A stretch of 64,000 bases of DNA from Mactra quadrangularis. Taxonomy: Eukaryota > Mollusca > Bivalvia > Venerida > Mactridae. Numbering within the stretch: position 1 is the stretch's first letter; every line of letters starts with the position of its first letter. The translations under genes and the position numbers were made by a program. Location of the stretch: NCBI GenBank assembly GCA_025267735.1, contig CM046304.1, positions 24,431,381 through 24,495,380 on the forward strand, written 5' to 3'. Shown here piece by piece: positions 50,101 to 62,017 of the stretch. The notes below the pieces were generated by a model. That model worked only from the letters and a program-made list of their open reading frames with translations. It did not search any database and had not been told where the DNA came from.

Positions 50101-52056
50101 GTCATCATATACAGCTATTTAAACAAGTTTAATATTAAATATAAAAATATATTAATATAAGTAATGAAAAAATCTGAATAAAAAAAATCAAAATATCAAA
50201 AATTAATCAGAATGATATTAATTTTAAAGATACTTAAACTTAAAGAGAATAAAGGCCTATGATGAAACTATAGTTCAAGTATGAAGAGGATAGTCCCCCG
50301 ACCAGGACCAATCCATCTCCATTCTATTACAGTTCTAAGGCCTATAACGTGATTAAATTTAACGATATTAAAATGCAAAAAAATGAAGCCACAAAACAAA
50401 AGATTTACCTTAAACTTAGAAAAAATAAAATATTACACTTGATGGAAACACTTAAAGTTGATGCAGCGTCCACAATTAACTAATTGTCAAGAGCAAAGAC
50501 GATATTCCCCCACCGAGAAAATCCATCTCCATTCCGACATAGTCTCGAACCCCGCTATATGGAAAAAAGATAAATAAGTACTAAGAAAAAAAAACAGTCC
50601 TACCTACTTAACCTAATACAACAAAATTTTCCTAACAATTCTTAAAAAAATACAAACAAAAAAAGTGGGAAAAAATAGAAAAATACAATCCTACTCACTG
50701 AATCTAACACAACAAAAAAATCGAAAAAATCTTTAAAAAATATAGAAAAAGTATAATAATTAAAGAATAAACCTATTGTATCAATTAAAAGATCTAATAC
50801 ATCAATTGATAGATCCGTACTCTGACCAGTTACATATTAATTTACCTTTCCCGAGATAATGGCAACTTCTCAATATAATGAGGAAATGCAATCGAGTAAA
50901 AGTGTTAAATTTCATAGGAAAAGTATGACCTGCCTCAACAAGACATTAGTGTATATGATGACTTTCTAATGTAACATGAAACAAGAGTTCTCTTAAAAAT
51001 ACACAATTGTAATGTACAGTAATAAGTTACAGTGATAATATTTCATTTAATTAATTTCCCAAATATGTAATAACATCATTGATTTAACACAATGTACTGT
51101 TAAATTGTAAAACATCGAAAAAAGTACTGTAACCATTATACTTTTAACACTTGTTAATGCAATATTGTAAGATTGTTACATAGAACTGTAATATTGTCAT
51201 AAATAGTTTTATTAATATTATTGATTTATACATAGTATTATAATTAAATATTTAAATGAAAGTTCTGTACGATTAAGCATATTGTACTGTAATATTGTCA
51301 AAATTGAATTAAGTATTATGTAATAATGTAACTGTCATAAATTCAACATATACAAAGTACTATAATATAGTAAATTTTAACACACAGAAGAGTAGTAATA
51401 TTGTATGCTTCAGTACTGTAGTATTGTAAGATTTAACACATAAAGTACTGCTATATTGTAAGATTTAACACATAAAGTACTGTTATATTGTAAAATTTAG
51501 CACTAAAAGTACTGAAATATTGCAAAATTTAACACATAAAGTACTGAAATATTGTAAGATGTAACACATAAAGTATTGAAATTTTGTAAGATTTAACAAA
51601 TAAAGTACTGTAATATTGTAAAATTTAACATATAAAGTATTGCTATATTGTAAGATGTTACACATAAAGTACTGAAATATTGTAAGATTTAACACAAAGT
51701 ACTCTAATATTGTAAGGATTAAAACATTGTACTGTATTATCGTAAGATTTGACATACAGTATTTCAATATTATAAGATGTCACAAAATCAGTAATACTGT
51801 AAAAAATAAAATTCATTTTTTACAATGCAATATTTTCAACCCATTGACTTTATATATTGTTAGATTTAACATAATTGTAAAATATCAAAACGATACTGAA
51901 ATATTGTAATGTGTCACAAAAGTACTGAAATATTGTAATGTGTCACAAAAAGTACTGACATATTGTAAGATGTCACAAAAAGTACTGTAATATTAACATA
52001 CATACACCAACATGTTGTTCTACATTTTTACTTATGTAACGGTATTATATACATAT
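50101..52056. repeat. Composite satellite, unit 1 (conserved module plus ~30-bp array)
   Basis: The unit begins GTCATCATATACAGCTATTT. It contains ordered conserved blocks: AAAGGCCTATGATGAAACTA; GAGGATAGTCCCCCGACCAG; AAGTTGATGCAGCGTCCACA; GACGATATTCCCCCACCGAG; AGATCTAATACATCAATTGA; TTTCCCGAGATAATGGCAAC; and CAATCGAGTAAAAGTGTTAA. Irregular GTACTGTAATATTGTAA copies begin at ~51,400 and end in GTCACAAAAAGTACTG copies. The next unit starts with the same words, 1,956 bp later. No gene is recognised in it. Confidence 0.85.
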
Positions 52057-53752
52057 GTCATCATATACAGCTATTTAAGCAAATATACTAGATCAATAAA
52101 ACTTACATAATGAAAAAATAAAAAAAAATAAAAAAATAAAAATATCAAAAACAATTTTTTAAAGAAACTTAAACTTAAGAGAATAAAGGCCTATGATGAA
52201 ACTATAGTTCAAGTACGAAGAGGATAGTCCCCCGACCAGGACAAATCCATCTCTATTCTATTACAGTTCTAAGGCCTAAACGTGATTGAATTTAACGATC
52301 ATAAAAAGTGAAAAATTAAGCAAAAAGAACAAAAATTTACCTTAAAAGTTAAGCAAAAAATGAAATTAAAATATTACACTTGATGGAAACATTTAAAGTT
52401 GATGCAGGGTCCACAATTAACTAATTGTCAAGAGCGAAGACGATATTCTCCAACCGAGAAAATCCATCTCCATTCCGACATAGTCTCGAACCCTGCTTAA
52501 TGGATAAGAGTTGTAAAAGTACTAACAAAAAACCCAGCCCTATCCACAAAACCTTAAACCACAAAATAATCGGAACAATTTTTAATAATTTATAGAAAAA
52601 AGTGAAAAAATAACTTAGTGTATAAATTAAAAGATCTAATACATCAATTGATAGATCTGTACTCTGACCAGTTACGTACTAATGTACCTTTCCCGAGATA
52701 ATGGCAACTTCTCAATATATTGAGGAAATGCAATCGAGTAAAAGTGTTAATTTTCATGGGAAAAGTATGACCTGCCTGAACAATACATAAGTGTATATGA
52801 TGACTTATTAATGTAACATTAAACACGAGTTCATTTAAAAATACACAATTATGATGTACAGTAATAAGTTACAGTGAAAATATTTCATGTAATTAATTTC
52901 CCAAATATGTAATTAACAATAATTGACAATATTATAACATCATTGATTTAACACATTGTATTGTTGAATTGTAAAACATCGAAAAAAGTACTGTAACCAT
53001 TACACTTTTAACACTTGTTAATGCAATATTGTAAGATTGTTACATAGAACTGCAATACTGTCATGAAAAGCTCTAATAATATTATTGATTTTACACAAAG
53101 TATTGAAATATTGTAAGATTTAACACAAAGAACTATAATATTGTAAGATTTAACACAAAGTACTGTAATATTGTAAGATTTAACACAAAGTACTGTAATA
53201 TTGTAAGATTTAACACAAAGTACTGTAATATTGTAAGGTTTAACACAAAGTACTGTAATATTGTAAGATTTAACACAAAGAACTATAATATTGTAAGATT
53301 TAACACAAAGTACTGTAATATTGTAAGATTTAACACAAAGTACTGTAATATTGTAAGGTTTAAAACATAGTATTGTATTTTTATAAGATTTAACATACAG
53401 TATTTCAATATTGTAAGATGTCACAAAGTCACTAATATTGTCAAAAATAAAATTAACTTTTACAATACAAAATTTCAACCCATTGAGTTTATATATTGTT
53501 AGATTTAACATAATTGTAAAATATCAAAACAATACTGAAATATTGGAATGTGTCACAAAAGTACTGAAATATTGTAATGTGTCACAAAAGTACGGAAATA
53601 CTGTTAGATGTCACAAAAAGGACTGAAATATTGTAATGTGTCACAAAAAGTACTGACATATTGTAAGATGTCACAAAAATACTGTAATATTATCATTCAT
53701 ACACCAACATTTTTTCTACATTTTTACTTATGTAACGGAATTATATAAATAT
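52057..53752. repeat. Composite satellite, unit 2
   Basis: Same block order as the first unit, length 1,696 bp. The ~30-bp array (53,095-53,360) has about nine regular copies of GTACTGTAATATTGTAAGAT + TTAACACAAA. The module includes the perfect palindrome CTCAATATATTGAG at 52,711-52,724. The whole unit is very similar to the one at 60,531 apart from array copy number. Confidence 0.85.
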
Positions 53753-55310
53753 GTCATCATATACAGCTATTTAAACATATATATTAGATCTATAAAATTT
53801 ACATAATGAAAAAAATAAAAATAAACAAATTTTTTCAAAGAAACTTAAACTTAAGAGAATAAAGGCCTGTGATGAAACTATAGTTCAAGTATGAAGAGAA
53901 TAGTCCCCCGACCAGGACAAATCCATCTTCATTCTATTACAGTTCTAAGGCCTAAAACGTGATTGAATTTAACGATTATAAAAGGTGAAAATAAAGCCAA
54001 AAAACAAACAAAAATTTACCTTAAAACCTAAGCTAAAATGAAATCAAAATATAACACTTGATGAAAACACTTAAAGTTGATGCAGGGTCCACAATTAACT
54101 AATTGTCAAGAGCGAAGACGATATTCTCCAACCGAGAAAATCCATCTCCATTCCGACATAGTCTCGAACCCCGCTTATTGATTTAGAGTTGAATAAATAC
54201 TAAGAAAAAAAACCAGTCCTATCCATTGAGCCTAAAACATCAAAATAATCTGAACAATTCTTAAAAAATTTATAGAAAAAAGTGAAAAAATTAACCAAGT
54301 ATATCAATTTAAAGATCGAATACATCAATATGTAAAAATGTTAAATTTCAAGGGAAAAGTATGACATTCTTTAACAATAAAATAGTGAATATAATGCCTT
54401 TCTGATGAAACATAAAACAAGAGATCTCATAAGAAATGTACCATATTGCTGTACAGTAATAAGTTACAAAAGTATTACAATTTATTAATTTCACAAAGAT
54501 GTAATTATAATAGACAATATTAACATCATAGATTTAGCACATTATACTGTAATATCAAAACGTCAAAAACGTACTGTAACCATTATACTTTTAACAATTT
54601 GTATTGCACTATTGTAAGATAATTACATGGAACTGTAATATTGTCTAAATAGTTTTATAAATATTATGAATTTATACACAGTTAAATAATAATGTAAGAT
54701 TAACCAATAGTAGTGTAATATTTAAATATTTAACACTGTGTATAGTTATGTTGTCAAAATGAAATAAAGTACTCAAACTTTCATAAATTCAAAATAAACA
54801 AAGTACTGTAATATTGTACATTTTAACACCCAGAAGTATAGCTGTTTTGTTAGATTTTACACAAAGTATTGAAAAGTGTAAGATTTAACACAAATTATTG
54901 TAATATTGTAAGATTTTACACAAAGAATTGAAATATTGCAAGATTTAACACAAAGTTTTGTAATATTGTAAGATTTAACATACAGTAATTCAATATTTAA
55001 GATGTCACAAAAATCAGTAATATTGTCAAAATAAAATTAAATTTTGTAATACAATATTTTCACCCCATTGACTTAATATTTTGTAAGATTTAACACAATT
55101 GTAAGATATCACAATACATACTGAAATATTGTTATATGTCACAAAAAGTACTAAAATACTGTAATGTGTCACAAAAAGTACTGACATTTTGTAAGATGTA
55201 AAAAAGTACTGGAATATTGTAAATTGTCACAAAAAGTTCTGAAAATATAGTAAGATGTCACAAAAAGTGCTGTAATATTATCATACATACACCAACATGT
55301 AGTTCTACAT
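53753..55310. repeat. Composite satellite, unit 3 (with internal deletion)
   Basis: It starts ATGTCATCATATACAGCTAT and keeps the two CCCCGACC / CCAACCGAG blocks. It lacks the segment between AATACATCAAT and AAAATGTTAAATTTCA that in other units carries the CCCGAGATAATGGCAACTTC block, a deletion of roughly 90-100 bp. It passes without a break into the very long ~30-bp array. Confidence 0.8.
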
Positions 55311-58000
55311 TTTCACTTATATTACTAAATCATACATTGTACTATTATAATAATTTCCAATTTAACACATAGTACTGAAATAATGTCAGATTTAACTCAA
55401 AGTACTGTAATATTGTAAGATTTAACACATAAAGTAATGAAATATTGTACAATTTAACACAAAGTACTAAAATATTGCAAGATTAAACACAATGTTCTGA
55501 AATATTGTAAGATTTAACGTATAATACTAAAATATTGTACGATTTTAAAGTACCGGAATATCGTAAGATTTACAACATTGTATTGTAAAATTGAAAAATT
55601 TAACATAATGTACTGAAATATATTGTACGATTTAACCCATAGTGCTGTAAAATTGTAAGATTTAACGTATAATATTGAAATATCGTACGATTTAAATAAT
55701 TGCACTGGAATATCGTAAGAGTTAACACATTGTATTGTAATATTGTAAGATTTAACACAGTGTACTAAAATAATGTAAGATTTAACACATAGTACTGCAA
55801 TATTGTAAGACGTCTCAAAAAAGTTATTATATATTGTATGGTGTCACAAAAAGTACTAAAATATTGTCAATTCGATCTAAATCATTTTATCAATAGTACT
55901 ATAATAATCTAATATTTGACATAAAATACTGTAATATTGTAAGACGTCACAAAAAGTACTAATATTTTTTAAAAAAGAAACAGTATAAAATATTTGAACT
56001 GATATCAATTTAACAATAATGTAATATTTCATACATATTTCTGTAATATTGGATGATGTAGCTGGTATGTAAAAAAAAGTTTTGTAAGTATTATAAATTT
56101 AACTCATTGTACTGTTATATAATACAATTTAACACATAATATTGTAAGATTAAACACATTTTACTATAATTTTGTAAGATTCAACACACGGTCTTGTACA
56201 TTGTAGTATTGTAACAATTTAATATTATCAAAAAATAAAATACCTAGCTTTAACTTCAAAGAATTGACATGTAAATTTTAAATATTGTAAGATTTAACTT
56301 TAAGTACTGAAATATTGCAAAAAAAACCAAAAAGTACTGTAATATTGTACGATTTAACAAAAAGTACTGTAATATTGTACGATTTAACAAAAAGTACTGC
56401 AATATTGTACGATTTAACAAAAAGTACTGTAATATTGTACGATTTAACAAAAAGTACTGCAATATTGTACGATTTAACAAAAAGTACTGTAATATTGTAC
56501 GATTTAACAAAAAGTACTGTAATATTGTACGATTTAACAAAAAGTACTGTAATATTGTACGATTTAACAAAAAAGTACTGTAATATTGTACGATTTAACA
56601 AAAAGTACTGTAATATTGTACGATTTAACAAAAAGTACTGCAATATTGTACGATTTAACAAAAAGTACTGTAATATTGTACGATTTAACAAAAAAGTACT
56701 GTAATATTGTACGATTTAACACAAAGTACTGTAATTTTGTTAAATTTAGCACAACGTACTGTAATATTGTAAAGTTTAACACCAAGTACTGAAATTTTGT
56801 AAGATTTTACACAAGGTTATGTAATACTATATGATGTCTCAAAAAGTACTGTAGTATTGTAAAAAAATGAATATTCGAACGTACATCAATTATGTACATA
56901 TTTAAGATTTAACACATAGTACTGAAATATTGTAAGATTTAACACAAAGTTGTTGTACTGTATGATTAAACTCAAAGCACTGAAATGCTGTTAGAATAAA
57001 CACATTGTATTGGTTTGTACGATTTTCTTTTTGGTTTACAATTTCACACAAAGTACTGTAATTTTATCTAAAAAAATCAAACTCTAATTTTAATGAATTT
57101 GATATGTCATACTCAAAAATAGCAAGATTTAATACAAAGTACTGAAATATTAAAGTACTGAAAAAATTGTCAAATTTAACAAACTTTAACACACAGTACT
57201 GCAATATTGTAAGATTTAACACACAGTACTGTCAAATTGTAAGATTTAACACATTGTACAGTAAAATTGTAAGATTTATCACACAGTACTGTAAAATTGT
57301 AAGATTTAACACACAGTACAGTAAAATTGTAAGATTTAACACATTGTACAGAAATATTGTAAGAATTAACACACAGTACTGTAAAATTGTCAGATTTAAC
57401 ACACAGTACTGTAAAATTGTAAAATTTAACATATAATACTGAAATATTGTTCGATTTTAATAATAGTACAGCTATATTGTAAGATTTAACACATTGTACA
57501 GAATATTGTAAGATTTTACACAAAGTATTGCAACATTGTAAGATGTCACAAAAAGTTATTATATATTGTATGGTGTCACAACAAGTACTGAAAAAATTGT
57601 CAGAATTAACAAATTGTACAGTAAAATTGTAAGATTTAACACAAAGTACTGTAATATTGTAATATTTAACACAAAGTACTGTAATATTGTAAGATTTAAC
57701 ACAAAGTACTGTAATATTGTAAGATTTAACACAAAGTACTGTAATATTGTAAGATTTAACACTCAGTACTGTAATATTTTAAGATTTAACACACAGTATT
57801 GTAATATTGTAAGATTTAACACTCAATACTGTACTATTGTAATATTTAACACAAAGTACTGTAATATTGTAAGATTTAACACAAGTACTGAAATATTGTA
57901 AGATTTTACAACAAAATATTGAAATATTGTAAGATTTAACAGATTGTTAGATAATGTTTAAGACATCGAATGACATGTATTGCTATTTTAAATTGAATTC
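54780..58000. repeat. Long array of ~30-bp AT-rich repeats
   Basis: The consensus unit is GTACTGTAATATTGTAAGAT + TTAACACAAA with much local variation. A block at 56,330-56,710 is homogenised to a variant with TACGATTTAACAAAAA, 13 copies, two of them 31 bp. Other sub-blocks favour TTAACACACAGTACTG (57,190-57,430) or TTAACACAAAGTACTG (57,620-57,890). A 30-bp period keeps reading frames open, producing spurious decapeptide-repeat proteins of 60-140 aa on both strands. Confidence 0.93.
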
Positions 58001-58559
58001 ATTGTTCTGTACATGTAATATTGTAAGAAAGGTCTAACAAAATACCAAAGGTCTTTAAAATATAAAAATAATTTCTTAATTAATGTTGAATTAAACATAT
58101 CATAAAAACATGTACATGTTGCATAGTATAGTTTTAAAACAAAAACAAATATTTACTTTAGAATCTTTTTGTATTTTTCTCAGAAAATATTATTAAATCT
58201 CAGACCGGGAGTAGAGGAAGCACTGCAAAAACTACATGTACATACTTATTAACAAATAGTTGCATTTCAATGTACATGGTCAATTATTGACTTACAAATT
58301 AGGGAAATATGTGTTATTTGAGACAAAAAGACATGAATACTTCAGTTATGTTGTTTATGGTTGATTTAGTACATGTACTTAATATATACAAAGTGTTGGT
58401 GCCATGCAGCAATAAGGGAAGAAAAAATAACTATAGTAATGTTGTTTTGAATACATTAAATGTTTACATAATGAGTACGAGTGCGCATATGAGCCTAACA
58501 GTGACAAAGAAGCAGTTTTCTGTTTACACCATATTTTCATATTAAGTCAAATTATTGTA

Positions 58560-59480
58560 AATCAAACTATGTCATTCAGCGACAAAGAAAGAAATGATCA
58601 TAACAGGTATGTGGTTTTGGATGGTGAAATACTTACCTCGTGATTGTATGTATCAAAGAGTGATTTAGAAAGGACAATGATCGCTATAGTTATGCCATGA
58701 TAGGGAAATCAGATACTTACAATATATAAACGAGCCATACAGCTTCAAAGAAAGAAATGACAAGTACAGTCCTATTGTGTTTTGTTTATCAAATGCTTAA
58801 AATTTGGGCATATGAGCCATACAACAACAAAGAAAAATGGACCTAAATACGGTTATGTTGTGTTTTGTGCATAAAATGCCATACAACCAAAAGGTAAGAA
58901 ATCGGTCAATGTAGTCATGTTGCTGTTGTTTATTGTATGTATCTTAGAAGGGTTGTGAGTCAAAGAGCGATAAAGCAAGAAATGGTCTCAACAATAGATA
59001 TGGTGCTTTGGTTTATTTTATACTTACCTAGTAGGATCATATGTCAGACTATGAAATAAAAGAAGAGAAAGAAAGATTTTCGAATTTATAAAATACACAC
59101 AGTAAGTATATGTCATATAGCGACAAAGAAAGAATTTATAGCTAGTTATGTTTTTTGGTGATCAAACACTTACATAGTGAGTTCATGTTTATGTGTCATT
59201 CATAGACAAATAAAGAAATAACCACATTGAATATGTTGTTTCGTGGTTGATCTAATGCACATGTAGTAAGTATGTGTCATACAGCGACAAAGAAGGAAAC
59301 AACCATTAATGTAGTTTTGGGGTGATCATGCAAATACTTATATCGTGAGTACATGTACATGTGTCATGCATAGACAAATAAGAATATGACCACGTTGAAT
59401 ATGTTGTTTTTGGTTGATAAAATACTTATATTATAGGTATTTATGTCGTAAAACTTCGAATGAATTGTACGATTTTGTAT
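58560..59480. repeat. Satellite X, second degraded block
   Basis: The core GTCATTCAGCGACAAAGAAAG + AAATGA appears at 58,570, and variants recur near 58,735, 58,828, 58,960, 59,112 and 59,276 (GTCATACAGCGACAAAGAAG), separated by unrelated spacer of about 90-165 bp. It lies about 9 kb from the end of the first block, on the other side of composite units 1-3. Confidence 0.8.
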
Positions 59481-59754
59481 GTTGTATACAGTGGTTCTAA
59501 TGATTAACTATTGGACACATATGTCATAACAGCAATGGAACCTGGGCGACATTGCCTCAGAAAGGCATTTTTTACGATATCGAAAAAAGAAGAAACAAGA
59601 GCAGTCCAAGGACAGAGCACCCCACTATTAAGAGTAATAAAGTAAACAAAATATGCAATCCCATTGAGATGAGTTCTTTTTAAAGTTAATTCTTTCATTG
59701 ATTGTAGTGCTAAAATATGTATGATTTACTTTAAATAATACTTCTAATTATAAA

Positions 59755-60080
59755 CGGGTTAAATCCAGTAAAATTTGAGGCTAGAATTATGGTGCATTGT
59801 ATTTTACTCCAAATAGTTACCCTTCAGACATGTGAAGTTTAAAGTGAATTTCTATGTATATAAAAGGCCATTATTCAGCCAAAAGTCGCTAGAGTTACGC
59901 TACTTGGTAATTGTCCTCCACGTAAATATGTACGAAGTTTCAGGTAAATCCCTTCAGTGGTTACAAAGAATGCATCTATACGTTGCATCTTAAACATAAC
60001 CAAGAAGTGTTACGCCGACACCGACACCGAACCTCTGGACTTTGATTTCTTACATTCATCTATTGTATCGGGGATATAAA
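59755..60080. repeat. Probable dispersed-repeat fragment
   Basis: GTGAAGTTTAAAGTGAATTT, CGAAGTTTCAGGTAAATCCC and GTTACGCCGACACCGACACC have the phrase structure of the tandem monomers found in bivalve pearl-like elements ('…gaagtttcaggtaaatc…', then GACACC triplets). It is not from the same monomer family as the element at 15,041. The match rests on memory of the style, not on an alignment. Confidence 0.3.
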
Positions 60081-60127
60081 AGCTAACTACAAAGTATCAA
60101 ACATTTAAAGGTAATCTTAATTAAAGC

Positions 60128-60225
60128 CTGCCACGCTTCCATTGTCGAGCGGTTAAGTTCGTCCATTTCAAATTACATCTGTATCTCACTGGGAGTCGTG
60201 GATACAGTCCATGTCTATACTGCAT
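60128..60225 (+). repeat. Possible tRNA-like SINE head
   Basis: CCATTGTCGAGCGGTTAAGT resembles the A box of a serine/leucine-type tRNA. GAGTCGTGGATACAGTCC is a weak B-box candidate about 65 bp on. The fold is not intact. Confidence 0.3.
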
Positions 60226-60530
60226 GATGAAATGCAGCAACAATAGTTCGGTGAACTGTCCGCCTAACATACTGCTGTTGAAAGGAGACACAAGTAGTTT
60301 TTTGTTAATGTAATAATATTATTGTACTTATCTTCTTAGTGATGGCCAAATAAAACAGTAAATGTATCCATGTCGTCTGGAATAAATCTTCTTACGCAAT
60401 ACCATAATTTATCTGAATAAAATAAAAAACAGCACAATTAAAACAATTATGTACATTATCATTATATAGTAACTTGAGTAGAAGTCAGGACAAATGTTTC
60501 TCTAAATTTTAAGGCTTTAACTTTATAAAC

Positions 60531-62017
60531 TCATATACAGCTATTTAAGCAAATATACTAGATCTATAAAATTTATATAATGAAAAAATCAAAATAAAAA
60601 CAAAATAAAAATATCAAAAACAATTTTTTAAAGAAACTTAAACTTAAGAGAATAAAGGCCTATGATGAAACTATAGTTCAAGTACGAAGAGGATAGTCCC
60701 CCGACCAGGACAAATCCATCTCCATTCTATTACAGTTCTAAGGCCTAAAACGTGATTGAATTTAACGATCATAAAAAGTGAAAAATTAAGCAAAAAGAAC
60801 AAAAAATTACCTTAAAACTTAAGCAAAAAATGAAATTAAAATATCACACTTGATGGAAACACTTAAAGTTGATGCAGGGTCCACAATTAACTAATTGTCA
60901 AGAGCGAAGACGATATTCTCCAACCGAGAAAATCCATCTCCATTCCGACATAGTCTCGAACCCTGCTTAATGGATAAGAGTTGAAAAAGTACTAACAAAA
61001 AACCCAGCCCTATCCACTAAACCTAAAACAACAAAATAATCGGAACAATTTTTAAAAATTTATAGAAAAAAGTGAAAAAAATAACTTAGTATATAAATTA
61101 AAAGATCTAATACATCAATTGATAGATCTGTACTCTGACCAGTTACGTACTAATGTACCTTTCCCGAGATAATGGCAACTTCTCAATATATTGAGGAAAT
61201 GCAATCGAGTAAAAGTGTTAAATTTCATGGGAAAAGTATGACCTGCCTGAACAATACATAAGTGTATATGATGACTTATTAATGTAACATTAAACACGAG
61301 TTCATTTAAAAATACACAATTATGATGTACAGTAATAAGTTATAGTGAAAATATTTCATGTAATTAATTTTCCAAATATGTAATTAACAATAATTGACAA
61401 TATTATAACATCATTGATTTCACACATTGTATTGTTGAATTGTAAAACATCGAAAAAAGTACTGTAACCATTACACTTTTAACACTTGTTAATGCAATAT
61501 TGTAAGATTGTTACATAGAACTGCCATACTGTCATAAAAAGCTCTAATAATATTATTGATTTTACACAAAGTATTGAAATATTGTAAGATTTAACACAAA
61601 GAACTATAATATTGTAAGATTTAACACAAAGTACTGTAATATTGTAAGATTTAACACAAAGTACTGTAATATTGTAAGGTTTAAAACGTAGTATTGTATT
61701 TTTATAAGATTAAACATACAGTATTTCAATACTGTTAGATGTCACAAAGTCAGTAATATTGTCAAAAATAAAATTAACTTTTACAATACAATATTTTCAA
61801 CCCATTGAATTTATATACTGTTAGATTTAACATAATTGTAAAATATCAAAGCAATACTGAAATATTGTAATGTGTCACAAAAGTACTGAAATATTGTAAT
61901 GTGTCACAAAAAGTACTGACATATTGTAAGATGTCACAAAAAGTACTGTAATATTATCACACATACACCAACATGTTGTTCTACATTTTTACTTATGTAA
62001 CGGAATTATATACATAT
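60531..62017. repeat. Composite satellite, unit 4
   Basis: Same block order as the other units, 1,487 bp. It is nearly identical to the unit at 52,057, except that the ~30-bp array (61,565-61,690) has about four copies instead of nine and the far-left words differ. This directly shows array expansion or contraction inside a conserved frame. Confidence 0.88.

Noticed and set aside
52644..52826. Conserved - strand frame MFNVTLISHHIHLCIVQAG…, also present near 61,115 and 62,604
   Set aside because: It is shared only because the composite units are nearly identical at the DNA level. Units 1 and 3 lack it, and it has no domain or promoter. A synonymous-substitution test across many units would be needed to revive it.
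56278..56704. Long open frames with a decapeptide repeat (about 104-137 aa) on both strands
   Set aside because: The DNA repeat is 30 bp, so any open frame stays open. The same occurs at 53,008-53,511, 57,167-57,523 and 57,559-57,901, on both strands, with no start context, no splice signals and no codon bias. They are satellite by-products.
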